This document shows, piece after piece, positions 37,891-52,074 of a DNA stretch of 64,000 bases. The stretch lies in NCBI RefSeq assembly GCF_018139145.2, contig NC_059478.1:13933001-13997000 (forward strand), given 5' to 3'. The first letter of the stretch is position 1; each line of letters opens with the position of its first letter. Origin of the DNA: Gymnogyps californianus (taxonomy: Eukaryota > Chordata > Aves > Accipitriformes > Cathartidae). The translations under genes and the position numbers were made by a program. Below the pieces are notes generated by a model, which saw nothing but the letters and a program-made list of their open reading frames with translations, made no database searches and was not told the origin of the DNA.

Positions 37891-39268
37891 GTAAGTTCCC
37901 TCCATAGGTTAAATAGTACTGGCCCTGGGCACCCTGTACTGACCATGCAGGATGCTGGACCATGGGTAGGGATTCCAGTTTGTCACAGCTGCTGCCCTTG
38001 CTCCCATTTGCCCGAGAGGGCTTGTTGTCAGGAAATCTGCAGTCTCATTCCCTCCTCCTACCCATCAGCACCGAGTGAATAGGCTTCGCGGTTTTGTGAC
38101 ACGCAGAATTGTAGGTGGGTTTGTACACCTGCATGGAGGCTCTTTTTTTCCCCCATTTTGTCCCAGCGTAGACACGGCATGACATTTGCATTGTTTCTTG
38201 GGCTCTACATGCCTGCAGAGGGGGCCAGAGAATTTAGCAGTCTCTGACTACCTAATTCCAGTGAATGTCTGAATTTAGGAAACCTGTGAAGTATATAATA
38301 CTTTGAACAGAGACAATGGGAAGCACAATGTAACTCAATGTTTTGATAAAGTATTGCCCTCTAAGGCAATCTACTCACCACAGTTTTTACTTTAGTAATT
38401 CACTAGCCCTTTTCAGTGCTCCTGACTCTGAAAAAACCACTAATTTTTCTTGTTATCAGTGGTTTATATTTTTCACTTCAGCTTTTGTGGAATGTGTACC
38501 AATAAAGTCTTAATGATCTTTGTACTTTGAAATAATTTTGTCAGAAGTTAAATGCGATATGACTTTTCCAAAACGGTATGGAAAAAGAAAAGAGAAATCA
38601 TGATCCATCTGTAAATTCTCTGTGTACCACAGTCATTTATTACTTCATACTGAAATTTGAAATATGAGAAAAAAGCAGAGGCAAAGCCAAATAAAAAAGC
38701 CACACCAGAAAGGAACATCTGCAAAATTCTATGAAAAAAATGCACAAATGTTATGAATTAAACCTTTTCTGGCTTTCCTTACAGCTGCACAACCTCACAC
38801 TCAGCAAGACAGGAAGGACTATCGAAATATTTCCTATTCAATCTTAAGAAGCAGAAGCCCATACCATTTATTGGAAACATTAAATAAAAGTCTGTGTGCT
38901 GGCATACTCAAGAAAAAGTAACAGCTGATAAAGAATAAAAATGGGAATCATAAAATGCAATATAAAGTGCAAGTAATTTCAACTTTCATCTTTAACACAG
39001 TCTTTACTATGGCTACAGTTGATTTTGCTAACAAGTGGTAAGGACCAGTGGAGAAGATGGTGCATCTCACACTGAGAGGGCATACAGAAACTTTTGCAAA
39101 AAACATTTTTCATTGGAAAACACCAGCTTGTGGAAGATGAAAGTGCTCATAAGAACAGGCATGTTTCTGTGACTTTTAATTTTGGTAAAGAATCCTATGG
39201 AATTCCAAAAATAATGACATGTACCTTTTCAAACACTTCTTTTGACATACCAAGTCATTATTTTAGGG

Positions 39269-39297
39269 AAAACAAAACAAAACAAAACAAACAAAAA
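39269..39297 (+). repeat. AAAAC simple repeat
   Basis: About four AAAAC units are followed by AAACAAAAACCC. This A/C-only string continues the CAAAC-type sequences seen at 8389 and 60127. Confidence 0.85.
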
Positions 39298-39494
39298 CCC
39301 ACCAAAGAAAAAACCAGGTTGAAATGGTAAAAATTCAGAAGTCATTTACATTCATCTGTAAACTCTTTCAGTCTGTTGGTTTATGGACCTTTTCCAAAGT
39401 TAAAGCTTGTCTTAATGTTTAGGAAAGGAAACCTCAAAAATCTGGAGAAATATCCCAGATAAACTGCTTCACAATCAGTAAGTAGCTGCTTACG

Positions 39495-39540
39495 CTGAAA
39501 TACGGTCTGCACCACTGAAGTCAGTGTGAGAAGGACTGGG
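39495..39540. repeat. Palindromic sauropsid repeat relic
   Basis: CTGAAATACGGTCTGCACCA followed by CTGAAGTCAGTGTGAGA matches the remembered half-element CTGAAATCCTGGCCCCACTG..AAGTCAATGGGAG. Only one arm and the first half of the centre are recognisable. Confidence 0.45.
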
Positions 39541-40920
39541 ACTCAAAATAAGGCAAAAATTTCTAGCCACAGAGCAGATACTACAGGGCAAAGCACATTT
39601 CAGGAAGATTTTCCGTGATAAAATTCTAGATTACATACTTGCTGATTTGTGGATTAGTGTAAGAAAATTAATACCGATATTTCTTTTATGAAGCACATAA
39701 CATTCCTCAATGCACTTTCTAGTATCAGCATAATAATTATTTTATTTTGACAAATATTCATTTGAAATTCTTCTTGTCCAATATATTACCTCCTTCTATA
39801 CTGTAGGATTTTGCAGGCAGGTATTGTGTAAATGCATATGGCCACACTCTGCATCCAGAAGAAAGGAGTTTGAAAAGGAATATGATATCACTGAAACATG
39901 CTCTGAACCCTTTCTCTGCAGTGGAGAATGAAGAGTTGCTCATGCAAAGTCTTCTACCAAAGGACCCCTCAGACATCACAGCTATCATAGCATTTCCCAT
40001 GTGAAATGCCCTGTGAAACTGTGCTTTGAGTTTTCCTTCATTATACATTGCTTTAGGGACCCTTAAGCAAGAAAATATCTTGTTTCCAATAACTGGGTAG
40101 GAACTGGAAAGATATCTACAATCTTTCTAAGTAGATGCACAATCTCTAAGGAAAGCTATAATGGAAAATAAATGCTGATGCTAGGAAGGTGTTTACCAGT
40201 AGACAAAAACATTTCCTTATGCTTATGTATACTCCCACTTATAGTTTTGCAGGTGAAACCAGAATTTATTTATAAATAAAATACATCACTTTTCCCAAAA
40301 GCTAAAGCTATTCTGAAAGATATTGGTGTTTCTAGAAGTGACACTGAAATGACAAGCAACAAGAAGAAAAAGTCCCAACCATCAGATTAACTTTATACAA
40401 AGCAAACATAGTGTGTTTGTGTTAAATATTTTATACCTTTACCATTTCTGTTAAATATAGTGAATGATGTATTTGTATATAGGTTTATGCTTTTGACAAA
40501 AATAGATTTGTTTGTAAGCCAAAGGCTGGATATTACATTTACAAAGACTATGCAGTTACCAACACTGGAAGTACATGTCCATGTGAGAGAGTAAGAATCT
40601 TTCTTGAAAAATGAAGCTGATGAAAGATTCATAAAAGCACGCATCAAGTGAAATCAAAGATTTGCAGGATCAAAATAATTAAATACAGACAGAGCACACC
40701 AAGTATTTTTCACAGCATATTAAAATCATGCACAGAAATGAGCTGCCTGAGAGGACACAAGCTGGGCTGTATCACTGTCCTTTTCATCACAGAAAGATGG
40801 GAGAGAATGTTCATAAGTGGTTATCAACACACTAAAAAACCCCAACCCCCTGTTTCCTACCTCTGACTTACTCTTTATTCAAATCTAAACTCACTGGGGT
40901 ATGGCAGCACAGTGGTCCTG

Positions 40921-40961
40921 TGTCAGTTAGCCCCCAGGAGGAATGGAAACACTAACTGACA
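40921..40961. repeat. Inverted repeat with 10-bp perfect arms
   Basis: TGTCAGTTAG (40921-40930) and CTAACTGACA (40952-40961) are exact reverse complements around a 21-base loop that contains CCCCCAGGAGG. CTAACTGACA contains a Myb-like AACTGAC core. The role is unknown. Confidence 0.6.
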
Positions 40962-42567
40962 ATGACAGTTATATTCCAGCCTATAAAGAACCATATGTCA
41001 AAGCTGCAGATACTAGTGACACCTTTGTCACCAGCTGGTAGTCACGTTCCAGCCTTAAAACCTTTATATGTATAGCCAGGATTGCAGTTTCATGATATTA
41101 AAATATTTCTAAAATCCTGGAGGAGAATTCTATATTACAAAAACAAGAAAATATGTATAGACTGCATAAATTGAAATGTTCACATTGATTTTCACAAACA
41201 GGGACTTCCCTTAGCTGGCTCAAGGGTTTATGTGCATTGCGGTCAGGGTGAAGAGAATCATTGTCTGTATTTGCAGTTCAAGTTGGCACTGAAGTAGCAA
41301 ATAAACTTTGCTTGTGGCTGCTTTCCAAAGCAAACAGAACTTTTATCTCTACTTGAAACTTTTATTAAAACAATGAATATCACATCTAGTATTTATAAAT
41401 TCCTTCTGTCCTGCACTAAAATGGACTATACAGAAGGATAACTTGGGTAATTAGCTCAAACTGAAACCCAGGACAGAGGAAAATCTGTGCATAGTGCAAT
41501 GTGTTAGGGTGGAGGGGTGATCAGATCTTGTGCTCTTCTGTTCACCCTCTTAACTCTACAGTCTCCAGAAAAAGAAACTTGACTCAGCTACAGTTCTCCT
41601 GGGAACCCTGCTCTGGCATGGCTCCTTTTCCTCCATTCACAGTGAACCTCCTTTTAAAAGTCATAATCTGCCCTGGAATCTGGTTTGTATTTTCAGTCAG
41701 AAAAATACTAGATCATTCTTCTATTTATTCCACAATACGTGATATAGAATTTTTCTGACACTATCAAGTATATTTAACACCCTAATAAAGGTTTTGGGAT
41801 CAACTTTTTGAATATTTAACTCTTATATAAAACTTGGACTCTTCTGTATACAGAAAGAGCATTTACTTATAGTTGGATCCTTGATATTTGACACTGGTAA
41901 TATACTGTTCACTGTTTCCAGCCATTCATGGATGGGGTCCAGATATTTCCCTGACACATAAAAGAATTTTATTTTATTTGAATACTCTTATAGTAGCTGG
42001 AAGCATTTTTCAACAAAGGACCTCACTCAGAGTGATATACTTGGTGAACAGGCTTTCCAAATAATTCTTCAAGAGCCTGTACTGTACTACTGTATACTGA
42101 TAATGTACACGTTAGAGCTGTTGCACTCAGCACAAATGTTCCACCAACAGAAGTACTTTAAGCTGAGAAATTGTCTGCCATTAATCATACAATATTTAAG
42201 AACAACCCTGTTTTATCTACCAATCCACTGAAAACCAGTTTATATATCTATTGTTACTGTGAGAAAGTAGCGAAGCTGAAATAAATGTTACCGTGCTATG
42301 AAACTGAAGTAAAAAGCAAACTCCCAGTTTTGTGGACAAACAGGGAAAGATTTTAGAGAATGCCAACTATAACTTCTTGGCTTCTGTTCCTTTAACAAAA
42401 CAAAACCAGGCATTTCAAGTGCAGGCAGGCATCAATTTGCTTGGGGAGGTAGATTGCCTGAGCAAATACTCAATTTTGTAGCACACGTGCTCCCTTTCAC
42501 ATGGCAGAAGAACTGCAGCAGGTCTATGAGGCCGTACCAGCCCTTGTCAAACCACAGTATCCAGGAA

Positions 42568-42780
42568 ATTAGGGATGGAAAGACGCACTAGGTCTGTTGG
42601 TTTGTCAGTGCAGAGTATTTCCTTCATTCCTTGTCCAGGTCATTTGGAAGGGCAAGAAAATTTCCAAAATCTCACATTTTTCTCCAGAATGCTCTACTAT
42701 TTTCATCTGTCACTATCACTTTTCTCCTATTTGTGTAAAAATTAGTATTTTTATTCCAGCTATTGCCCACAGTAGCAGAG
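42568..42780 (-). mobile_element. Decayed CR1-type LINE 3' fragment
   Basis: GATGGAAAGACGCACTAGGT starts a block that, with CAGTGCAG and TTGTCCAGG further right, follows remembered CR1 3' sequence (GGAAAGACCCACTAGGTC ... CAGTGCAGGATTGTTCCC ... TTGTCCAG). CTCCAGAATGCTCTAC and ATTCCAGCTATTGCCCA continue the same order more weakly. The plus strand seems to be the reverse complement of the element. CR1 is the dominant LINE of birds and other sauropsids. No terminal octamer repeat (ATTCTATG) survives. The 110-codon frame 42597-42929 lies over this relic and is not credited as a gene. Confidence 0.5.
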
Positions 42781-45700
42781 TCAGCACAAAGTCTTTAATG
42801 AGTACAGGACTCCAATGTTTTTATTACAAAATATCATTTTTCAGCATAGTGCATTCCCACTTACATCTGTGCTACCATTTCTCTGTTGCTGGAAGTCATC
42901 TGAGAAGAACGCTATGTTACAGAAGATGAGAGGTAGGCAGAAGCACAGCCACACTGATCTGGGCATTACTGGCTATGTAGCCATGGCAAAACTCAAGAGC
43001 CTACATAAAAAGCTAGTCAGATAGTTGGATGTTAGCCTGAGGTGGTATCTGTGCTGCCATGACAGCATAGGCAGCTCAAGACTTTGGCATTTCTCTTTCA
43101 AACATGACTTAATTGCCATTTCTTCCATTAGTGATAACACTGCTTTAACTGGCCCTTATATATCAAGCTGTTACTTATGTCAGTTGGATAATGTCTGCTC
43201 CCTGTTCATGATGATGAAGTGTTTCAAGCTAGAGAAAATTTTCCTCATATAATGGTTCCTATGGAGCATCTGCCTTAGTCTTTCTGTCCTGTGCACTAGG
43301 AAGAAGGGCAGCTTGCAGAAGCATGTGTTTTGCCTTATCTGCAGCCTGAGCAGATTCTCCAGGAGGAACTGAGAAGCAGAAAGGGACCCAGGGTTTACAG
43401 CAGCATCACTCAATATCCCCAGTGCCTCTCTGCCTTAACACACTTGATTTCAGACCTCCATTCGGGACTAGATTTATAAGGATGCTCCAGCCCTTTGGGT
43501 CTCAACTAAAAATAAAAGATTCAGAGAATGGGACAGAAATAATATAGGAGTGACACAACTTCCATTAGAAAACTTTAACATAAAACAGTTTGTGAAGAGA
43601 GGGATTCTCCTTCCACTAGCATGGAGAGAATCGCACCTTTCATCATCCCGTGATTAATGCAATCAGAAATTACCATGGAATGTCATGCATGGATATATAG
43701 AAACAACAAAAGGCATTGGCTCAGTTCCCCTCTTTTGTGCAGAATATACAGCCTCTGTTGTCTTTTTTCCTTTTTGTTATGGTATTGCCAATCCTGAATG
43801 AAAGAGCTTACGGATATATAAAAAGATTTGGATGGAAATATAATACCTGCAGTTTTGTAATTTGTCATTTCTAAAAACCCAAAACACCATGCTTAGCCTT
43901 TTTAAATTGAAATCTTCAGTTATGCCCCAACCACAAAAACATGCCTATGCTATCATGTGGATCCCAGCAATTACAGTTTGTTTCTATGATCTTAACTGTA
44001 TAAAATCTCCAAACAGTTATTTTGGACAAAACATATTTCTATGTTGTTATTAAACCTTTTAAGATCACTTTCTATGAATTCTATTATTTCAAATAAACAG
44101 GTTGGTATTTCAGAGGGGGTTAAAAAGTAGGTAACTTAAAGAACTTGATAGTACCTGATTGGCTTTGTTTTGCATTAGTAGGCGACAGTCTTAAATTAAT
44201 GCAGGTATATAAGTAAGATCTGGCCAGCCTGTGGCTGTTTATGTCCTGCCCACATAGGTATTTCCTCTCTAAGCTGCTCTAGAGGTGAATCCTCAGTGCT
44301 CTGAAGTATAGCAAGCTCCACTGTCTCTGGATTCAGCTTGGAAGCATTGGAGTTTCTCATGCTTCTGCCAGCTAAGATTAGAGAACTCTGTTATTAAGCA
44401 CTTTTTTCATGGTATACGTTATACTTCCTTGTTGCTTACTATTATTCCTTACACAGCGCTTAGTTCCTGCTGCAGTCTGGGTCATCAGAGGGATATTTGT
44501 TAATGTATCTGCTTATATATACACCATACATTGATTTAACAAAACAGTGGTAAAATTTTTTGCAATACCTTCACTTAAAACTACATGTGCTTCAAATCAT
44601 GGCAGGATGTAGGAAAATTGGAAATGAGCCTTAGGAAGTAGTTTAACAGGATGCTTGGGTACCTACCTAGAAGTATACATTAATGGTTTGAGAAATAAAA
44701 ATATTCTTTGAGAAAGAATTTAAGAAAATCAGAAAATTTTCTTTCATTCATGCAACCATGTTTCGCTAGGTGAGGATTCTAGGTAAAAACAGAATGGAAA
44801 TTAAGATTAGTATCATTCTAACTCTAGATTAGCGTAGCATGGAACCAAAAGCAGAATGTAGCAGCAACAGAGAAGATACCCAGTGTCTCTTCCAACAAAA
44901 ATTACCTCTGCCAATATTTATGGCGTGAACTTTTCTTTCTTATGAAATTTGTATCTACTCACCCCCTTTTTCCCTGAGGGAGCCTATTGCCTTGGTGATG
45001 ACAGAGTTTTTTAAAGAGAGATTTCACCTCAGTAAGCAAACAAAATCTGCATTCGATAGGCATAATGCAAGAAAGTAGGGAAGATTTCATTTTCTTGGTC
45101 TTGGAAATGATCTTTTTAGAGGAAAAATGCATGCATTTTTCTTTGACCAGGGTGCTTGTATTATTATTGCTTACTCAAGCAAGTGCTTGAATAAACATGA
45201 ATATCAATGAACAAACTTATGACAAATATCAAGCTAAACTTTTTTATGCCGAGTAGTAGCAGTTCATTTGTTAACCTGTATTCTTTTTTCACAGAGTTTA
45301 ACTGTAAGCAGCTGTCCACATTTCATCCTAATCATTTTTTAACTTGTATTACCATAAACCAACCGTGATGCATTTATTCAGGCTAGAGTATTCCATAATG
45401 CTTTCTCATCAAACAATCTCTCCTTCAAACAACAGGCCTGAATTTTGCTTCAGTATTGTAAATAAATTCAGCTCAATGTTACATTTAAGCAGTATAAAAT
45501 TCCATATATAAATAAAGAGCATGCAGCAACACATGACGGACACGATTTTGGAATAGCAATGTATTCCTTCACATACCACTTTAGTAAAGATTAATACATT
45601 TTTTGTTTAAAGGTTTTCAACGTACTGCTTTCTGTTTGAAGTTGATTCCTGCCAAAATGAAATCAGTGTCTGTTTTGTACTTTGGTGTATAGAAGATGAT

Positions 45701-48700
45701 AGAGGCAGGATTCCACCTGCCCCTGCAATTCTCATCCCATTAAAGACTGGCTACTGGAAACTCTGGTTTCCCAATTACCAGTGAAATCATTCAGATCACA
45801 GAATGTGTTCTGGGTCAATGTCTTTTCTTGGGATGAAAAGAAGCAACAGAGGTCTGTACAAAACCATGGCACCCTTTTTTGTGACTATTATTTCTAATTC
45901 CAGCTGAATTATGGATCCAAGTCTTGAAGCACAGTGTTCACATGTATAAGTGAAATAAAGGAAGAAGATTTATGAAACTGGTTGAGTGACATGGGACCAG
46001 AAATGTATTTAACTTGCAGTATCAGAAAGCTCATCAAATAGAGATGCATTCTGTTGGTACCTGATTCCATAAGTTTCTGAATTGTGACTAATTATATCTG
46101 ATTTCTGTGGGCAATCACGTATTTAAACAATATAAATTGTGTTGATAAATAACTGCAAATAATAAATTCAAATGCAAATAGGAGGCAGTTGTTCAGAAAT
46201 TTTGGTGGCTCTGACTCAGCTGGTTTTGGCTGAGACTTTTCTTGGCCTTGTTTTTTCAGCAACCAATTCCCATTAAAGATCCTGGGAATTTGAAAAATGC
46301 AAGGATGTCAGATTTGGTGACGTTGGTCTTACATTCAGTTGTCAGCCACATTTGGAGAGATATAAATGTAACGGTAGTCCCATGGTAGTGCAGCACAGTA
46401 ATGACCTATCCAGTCAGTCAAGAGTGGTGTAAGATCACTGTATGATAAAGTAAGCACAACAGATTAATTAGATCAGATCCTCAAATGCATTTTGCCTTTT
46501 AAGAAATGCCTCTGTCTTCCTCATTAAGCAATGCCAGGAGAAGCTATTTCAGATGGTAGTGTGGTTAATGCATACTTTCTCAATGTAGTAGCTGTTCTGT
46601 GTTTCCTGTCATGAGGATATATGGATTTCATTTTGTCACTCTACTCAAGCCTGAGAGCAGCAGGGATGCTCTATCTGTTTTTATGGAGGCAGAACAAGGT
46701 CTTTATGGGAAAAAGGAGCCTTATATTTGTGCCTTTAAAAAAAAAGAAAATCTAAATAAATTGCAGAATAGGAAATTTTAGATAAATTCCTCTAGCCTTT
46801 GACACTTAGTCTACATTTCCCTCATCTTCCAAGTCAGATTTAATCAATAGTCCTCTTTGCCATGTAATGGTAAATGTCTGCATAACTTATAAGCCACAGG
46901 CATCCAGGACAGAGTGAAGGAACAAGCAGTACCTGGTTAAGACAGAAAATAGCAAGTGTTTATGAAAAGTACGATGAAGGTTTTCATGCGGCACAGTTTA
47001 TCCAACTGTGAAAATATTAGTGGGGATATTACTAAGCGGGTGCTCAGAGCTCTTTTGGCCGCTGACCAGGATAAATGGTCCAAGCAGAGGAGCTGACTGC
47101 AGATTAGTTACATACAGAGAAGACACAAAGAAACAAGAGAAACATGACTCGAGAGAGCAGCACGTTGGTTGAGAGATTAATCCAGCATTTCCCGAGTTAT
47201 TTTTCCCTGTGCCCTGCTCCTCAGTGGACCCTACTTTTCTTCCCATCTTCTCAACTAATCCCACCTTGCACTGCCCTATGGGTTTACACCGTCTACAGTT
47301 GCAAATGTTATCACATCTCTTTCTTCAGGATGCTCTCTGGTTTGAGACAGTGGTATAATTGCTAAGGAAAAAAATTATCGCAACACAAGGAGGGCACAGG
47401 GTTCAACTATATCACCACATCTTTTCACTGAAAATATTATCTTAAAATCCCAGACAAAAAACCAAATATGGCTTTTCTCCTTCATATGACATCTCCCTCA
47501 ATCACACTTCCACAACTCTTTCTACACTCTGAACATAATTCTCACGTTTGATTCAATTGTGTGTAAGTTTGCATCTCAGACGGTCTTTCTGCACTCATCA
47601 GTACTTCAGACTCTCCACTGAATGCCCTCTGAGACCTTGTCAGTCATCCCACTGCCATTCTGCACTGTGCTCAATGAACAATTTGAATGAGGTTTATTTC
47701 AGACAAAGTGAGAATGAGTTTGTTTAGCTATCTTGACAGGCTGGAAAGATCTCTATGTTCTAGGATATTCCTTTGTATATTAGCTTTTCACCCGGTTTGG
47801 GTCTGGCTGAACACCTTTATACAAAGCCAGTATTTCACCACAATCTAATAAGCAATATTTAAAAATACTGTATCAAAATTATATCCTAAAACCAAAAGAA
47901 AGCTGACATATCCTGAAATCCATATGGAATTGGATGCTCTTGCTTGCTCTTGATTTTATAAGCAAACTGCTCAGATACCATGCAAGGTACAACAATGTGA
48001 AACATGGGGTACCTTTGGGTTATTTTCATTGTCATATATTAGAATGTCCTTTTGTTGCTGATAATTTCACAAGCAAGCTGGAGATCGTCCATTACTGCTT
48101 CCAATCCATCCAGCATCTCTAAAATATTAGGTATAGCATCCTTAACTGCTGAAGTAATATTGCACAGAAACCACTGAAATACAAACCAACCACAAAGACA
48201 GTTGAAGATTTGCAGCATCCAGGACATGCTCTGCCCAGGGCTTTTCATATCAGAGAAACATACAACTGTAAGAGATCTTCCTTGCAGAACTCACCCCTTA
48301 GCGCAATGAAGCATTATCAGCTACAGATAGAATGAGGTTTTGTCTGGCCTTATCCCCAAATGTGAAGGATTGCATAGCCTCAAAGCGTAGCCTGGTGTAG
48401 TGTTTATTTCCTGTTAAGGTATTCTTGATAGTTTTCCTAACTGGGATTTCCTACTTAGTTTTCCTGACATATAAGCTAAATATTCCTGTTGTAGATTAGA
48501 GTGGTGTTCTTATGATTTTATAGTCAAAGGACACAGAGAATCAGCTCTTTAACAAACTTTTGTACATTGGAGGGTCTCACACTGTAACATAACATTTGAT
48601 GACCTTTTTCACAAATCTTTAATAATTTTGACTTTGCCAACAGATGATCACATTTTCAACTGTGCCAACTGCAATATGTTTTTCCTCAGCAGCTTCTAAT

Positions 48701-51700
48701 GTTCTCCTATGGAAAATCTGATTTATGGTTTTTGTACACAGATAAACTCAATTTATTATTGCTAACAGTTGCATGTACATTAATGATGCACTGGTATCTC
48801 CATCAGTATGACATACTGTCTTCCTGTTATCCTGTCTTTTAAATATTGGTATAAAGTAATCAGCAAAGTGTTTGACAACCCGCTCCATACACCTCCACTT
48901 ACATACCTATGTCATCACACACATTTCCATCTGGTACACTCCAGCCTATGCACAACCTTCTGCTCTGTAAAATAAACCTATCCTGTTCAAATCTACTGTG
49001 TCTATTTCTTTATGCTATTTAATTCTCAAAACAGTATGATTGCAAGGCAGTTTGACTCTATCAAAGATTTTCTATCATTCATTCTTGCTTTATTTGAATA
49101 TTATTTTAATTTATAGAAACCAGTAAAGAACTCTGTCATTTTATTAGCAGCAGCACCGATTAGTGCTGCTTAGTATGTTTTTTAATGTAGTTCTGTATTT
49201 CACAGTTCATCATGCGTACAACATGTTTTTGTAGATGGTTGCTTTGCTATATGCATGCTGTGCTTCACACAACCATTTTAATGTGTTGTTTTTATTACAA
49301 ACAAATCTGTTCCCTGCTTAGCATTTATCACTTGTTTTTATGATCAGTTCATATTTCTTAAGTAGATGCTCTTTTAACTCTTCAATTGCAAAACACTTAA
49401 AATTCACATTCCTGCGTTGCAGTAATGATGACAGAACACAAATGGAATTGTAATTCCCTGTCAGAAAGACAAGTACAAAGGAACGGATTTCAGTAGGACT
49501 GTCACTATTAAAATTCCACTTTCATTCCCTTATTAGCCCATCCACTAACTCTTCAAATTCAAATATTTGTTTTACTCTGCAGTTCTATACCATCGTGGTT
49601 AATGTTCTCCTCTGTGGACCATTTTTAGTGGATATGTTATACCTTTCTCACATCATAATTTTGGGTGGCTTTCCCAAGTGATGGTAAAATTGCAACCCCC
49701 TATTCTCATTCTTTGCCAGGTTTCTGTTTAGATAGAATACTTTGATTACTCCATTCTTTCCAAACACTACATTTTTCATTTTCTAAGGATATTATAATAA
49801 AGATATAACTTAGTAGAAGAGTGGTATGAGATAATCTTTCAGCTAGCCTAATTTCATAATATACGCCAAAGCTATACAAAGTTATAATTCCAGCCTGGAT
49901 AAAGGCCATATATCTTGGTCTCAATGACAACTGCAACCAAGTTTTAGGTATAGCTATGTCAAATTCCTCTTTCATAAGTGAGACTATTTATTTGTTTGTT
50001 TGAAGACTTGGGGGGTTTGGGGGGGATTTTTTTGGTTGTTTCTTTTTTCTGTGTGTTTGGTTTTGGGTTTTGTTGTTGGGTTTTTTGTTTTGCTTTTTCC
50101 ACAAAACTGCATGTCTACTTGGTGTTATTTGGAAAGCTCATTTGAGAGGCCCACAGGACCTTGAATTCCTTAAAGCTTATTTTCTGACATTAAATCTCTC
50201 TTGCCAAATGCAAGCACAGAGTTGTATTTCTACTTAGTAAAGCATTTTAGGCATTAAATTATTGGTTACTAAATATTAAACTTGAAAAAGGAAGTGGTCC
50301 TTTACATTTAGCTAAGGTTAGTTGGTGAAAATTGTAGATTTGAAAGGTGTAGTTCTATATTTATTCTAAGTTGAATCCACTAAACCACAAACAAATGGTT
50401 TTCTAGTCTTCTGCTTCTAGAAAATCAAATAGAAGCTTGCAATTACTTGAACTGCGCCCCATCTGCTACAACATATATCTGCATACCACCTTCAGCAGGA
50501 GTCAGAGGAGCTAGAGGAATAGGTATGTCTATGAAGTAGATTAGCATTCTTGAGGCTTAACTTACTTCAGAATAACTCTTCTTGTGAAAAATATTGTTCA
50601 TGGTGGTATAATGAGGAATTGAGAAGCATTCACGATGTGCTCCTACTTGAGCTCCTACTGTCAAAAACTTCAGCATATAGCAATAACAGAGAATCTTTCC
50701 ATTAATTTGTTTGATTTGGAGCAGGTCTTTGGGAAAAAAAAAATCATTTCTCAGTTGCCCCCAGATTTTGAATTTTTATATGGTTGTAATAGTTCGTTTC
50801 TCGTTATCTGATTAAATGTCCACAGAAAGCTATTTAAACAGGTTCATCAGTAACATAAGGCAAACCATATAAAATTTAGAACAAGCACTGGCATCTTTTA
50901 GCAGCTATTTTCTTTGCTTGGAAAGAAAAGTAGGAGCAGCATAGAAACCAGTTCTGTGAGAGAGTATTGAACATTTATTTGAGTAAGTCAGAAGAAGCAT
51001 TCTCAATGGCACAAAAAGGCAGCAAAATATCCCATCATCCCTTGAAAAGCAGTTGTATGCTTGTTTTCTGTTGGACACTACTGAAAACCTTTCTTTGTAT
51101 CTACTGTATAATCAATTTCCAGTATGAAAACTGGAAAGAACAACTTTTCTCTCTGTAAGGAATATTTTTTATCACAAAAATATTTTTACCCCAAAGTAAA
51201 ATGTTTCAGCACCTTTTTGCAGACCCTTCAAATAAAGTACAAGAATTTGATTACATTGCTAGAAACACTGTAGGTCAACATTTTTTTAAAATAAATACAA
51301 AATCCTGACATTGTCAAAGTGATTAAACACCTAATAAAGGCCTGAACTCAAAATGTACCATGCTTTGGTTATTTAGTCTTGTTGATATATTTTTCTTCTC
51401 CTTCAGTTAATCTGTACTAGATCTAATGGAGAATTACTTCAGTCTGACATACCATTTGGGTATGTATTTATTTTCAGATTTACCTAGTGAAATCAAAATA
51501 AAATGTGAGAAAAATAACACATTTGGAAGAAAAATTAATGAAAGCTTTTTTTTTCAGAATACACAACTATTAACATTCATGGAAGGATTAGTAGGGCGTA
51601 TTTCTATCACCACATGCTGGATTTTCTTAAGTAATTGCTATGTTGAGTGCTCAAATTTGTTTCCTTAAGTATTTATTTTATTCTAATAAACTCCTTTACT

Positions 51701-52074
51701 GTCAATTAGTTTATAAGCATATCCCATACAGATTCTGTCACAATGGTTGATGCAATTTGCATTTTCTTTTTAACTGAATTTTTGAGATCTCGCTTATTAG
51801 CAACAATGTTCAAAAACTAGAGACAAAGAATCTTGATCACCTGAGAAAGTCCAGCATTTCAACACCTAAATTGCTCCATCTCAATATAGATGATAGAAGA
51901 AAATAGTTTCAAAATGGCAATTCTGAAATAATCAACTTCGAAATACTAGTCTTTTCATGTTATTTTTGTGATATTCCTAGAACTGAATGGGGTTTTTTTT
52001 CAGCTTGCAAAAGTGACCTGAAATATTTTGGTTTTATTAAACTAGTTTTTAAGTTAATAAATTAATACTGCACC
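42781..52074. other. AT-rich non-coding DNA
   Basis: No gene is supported over about 9.3 kb. The most protein-like frame is a 69-codon minus-strand one (48248-48039) with a short leucine/acidic stretch, but it has no family match and no exon signals. The segment 47600-47690 weakly resembles the 3' end of L2 or MIR elements. A G/T-rich tract lies near 50.0 kb. Confidence 0.6.
50009..50095 (+). repeat. G/T-rich strand-asymmetric low-complexity tract
   Basis: About 87 bases are almost free of A and C on the plus strand, with G runs of six (50010-50015) and seven (50019-50025) and further GGG or GG groups separated by T runs. The opposite strand reads as A/C-rich CAAAACCC-type sequence. Four or more G groups give weak quadruplex potential. 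Confidence 0.8.

Larger units (their letters stand above)
34801..42567. other. AT-rich non-coding DNA
   Basis: No gene is supported. The stretch includes two palindromic-element relics, a purine tract, an AAAAC repeat, one possible 82-bp exon and a 10-bp-arm hairpin. The frames at 36.66-37.33 kb are overlapping on both strands and partly lie in a repeat relic. Confidence 0.6.

Noticed and set aside
42597..42929. 110-codon plus-strand open frame, the longest in the window
   Set aside because: It runs antisense through the CR1-type relic and encodes no recognisable protein.
47600..47690. Possible L2 or MIR 3' end (TGCTCAATGAACAATTTGAA)
   Set aside because: Only the terminal motif resembles the families; upstream sequence does not align.
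48039..48248. 69-codon minus-strand frame with a Leu/Asp/Glu-rich stretch
   Set aside because: It looks more protein-like than most, but has no identifiable family, no acceptor or donor in a sensible place and no neighbouring exon.
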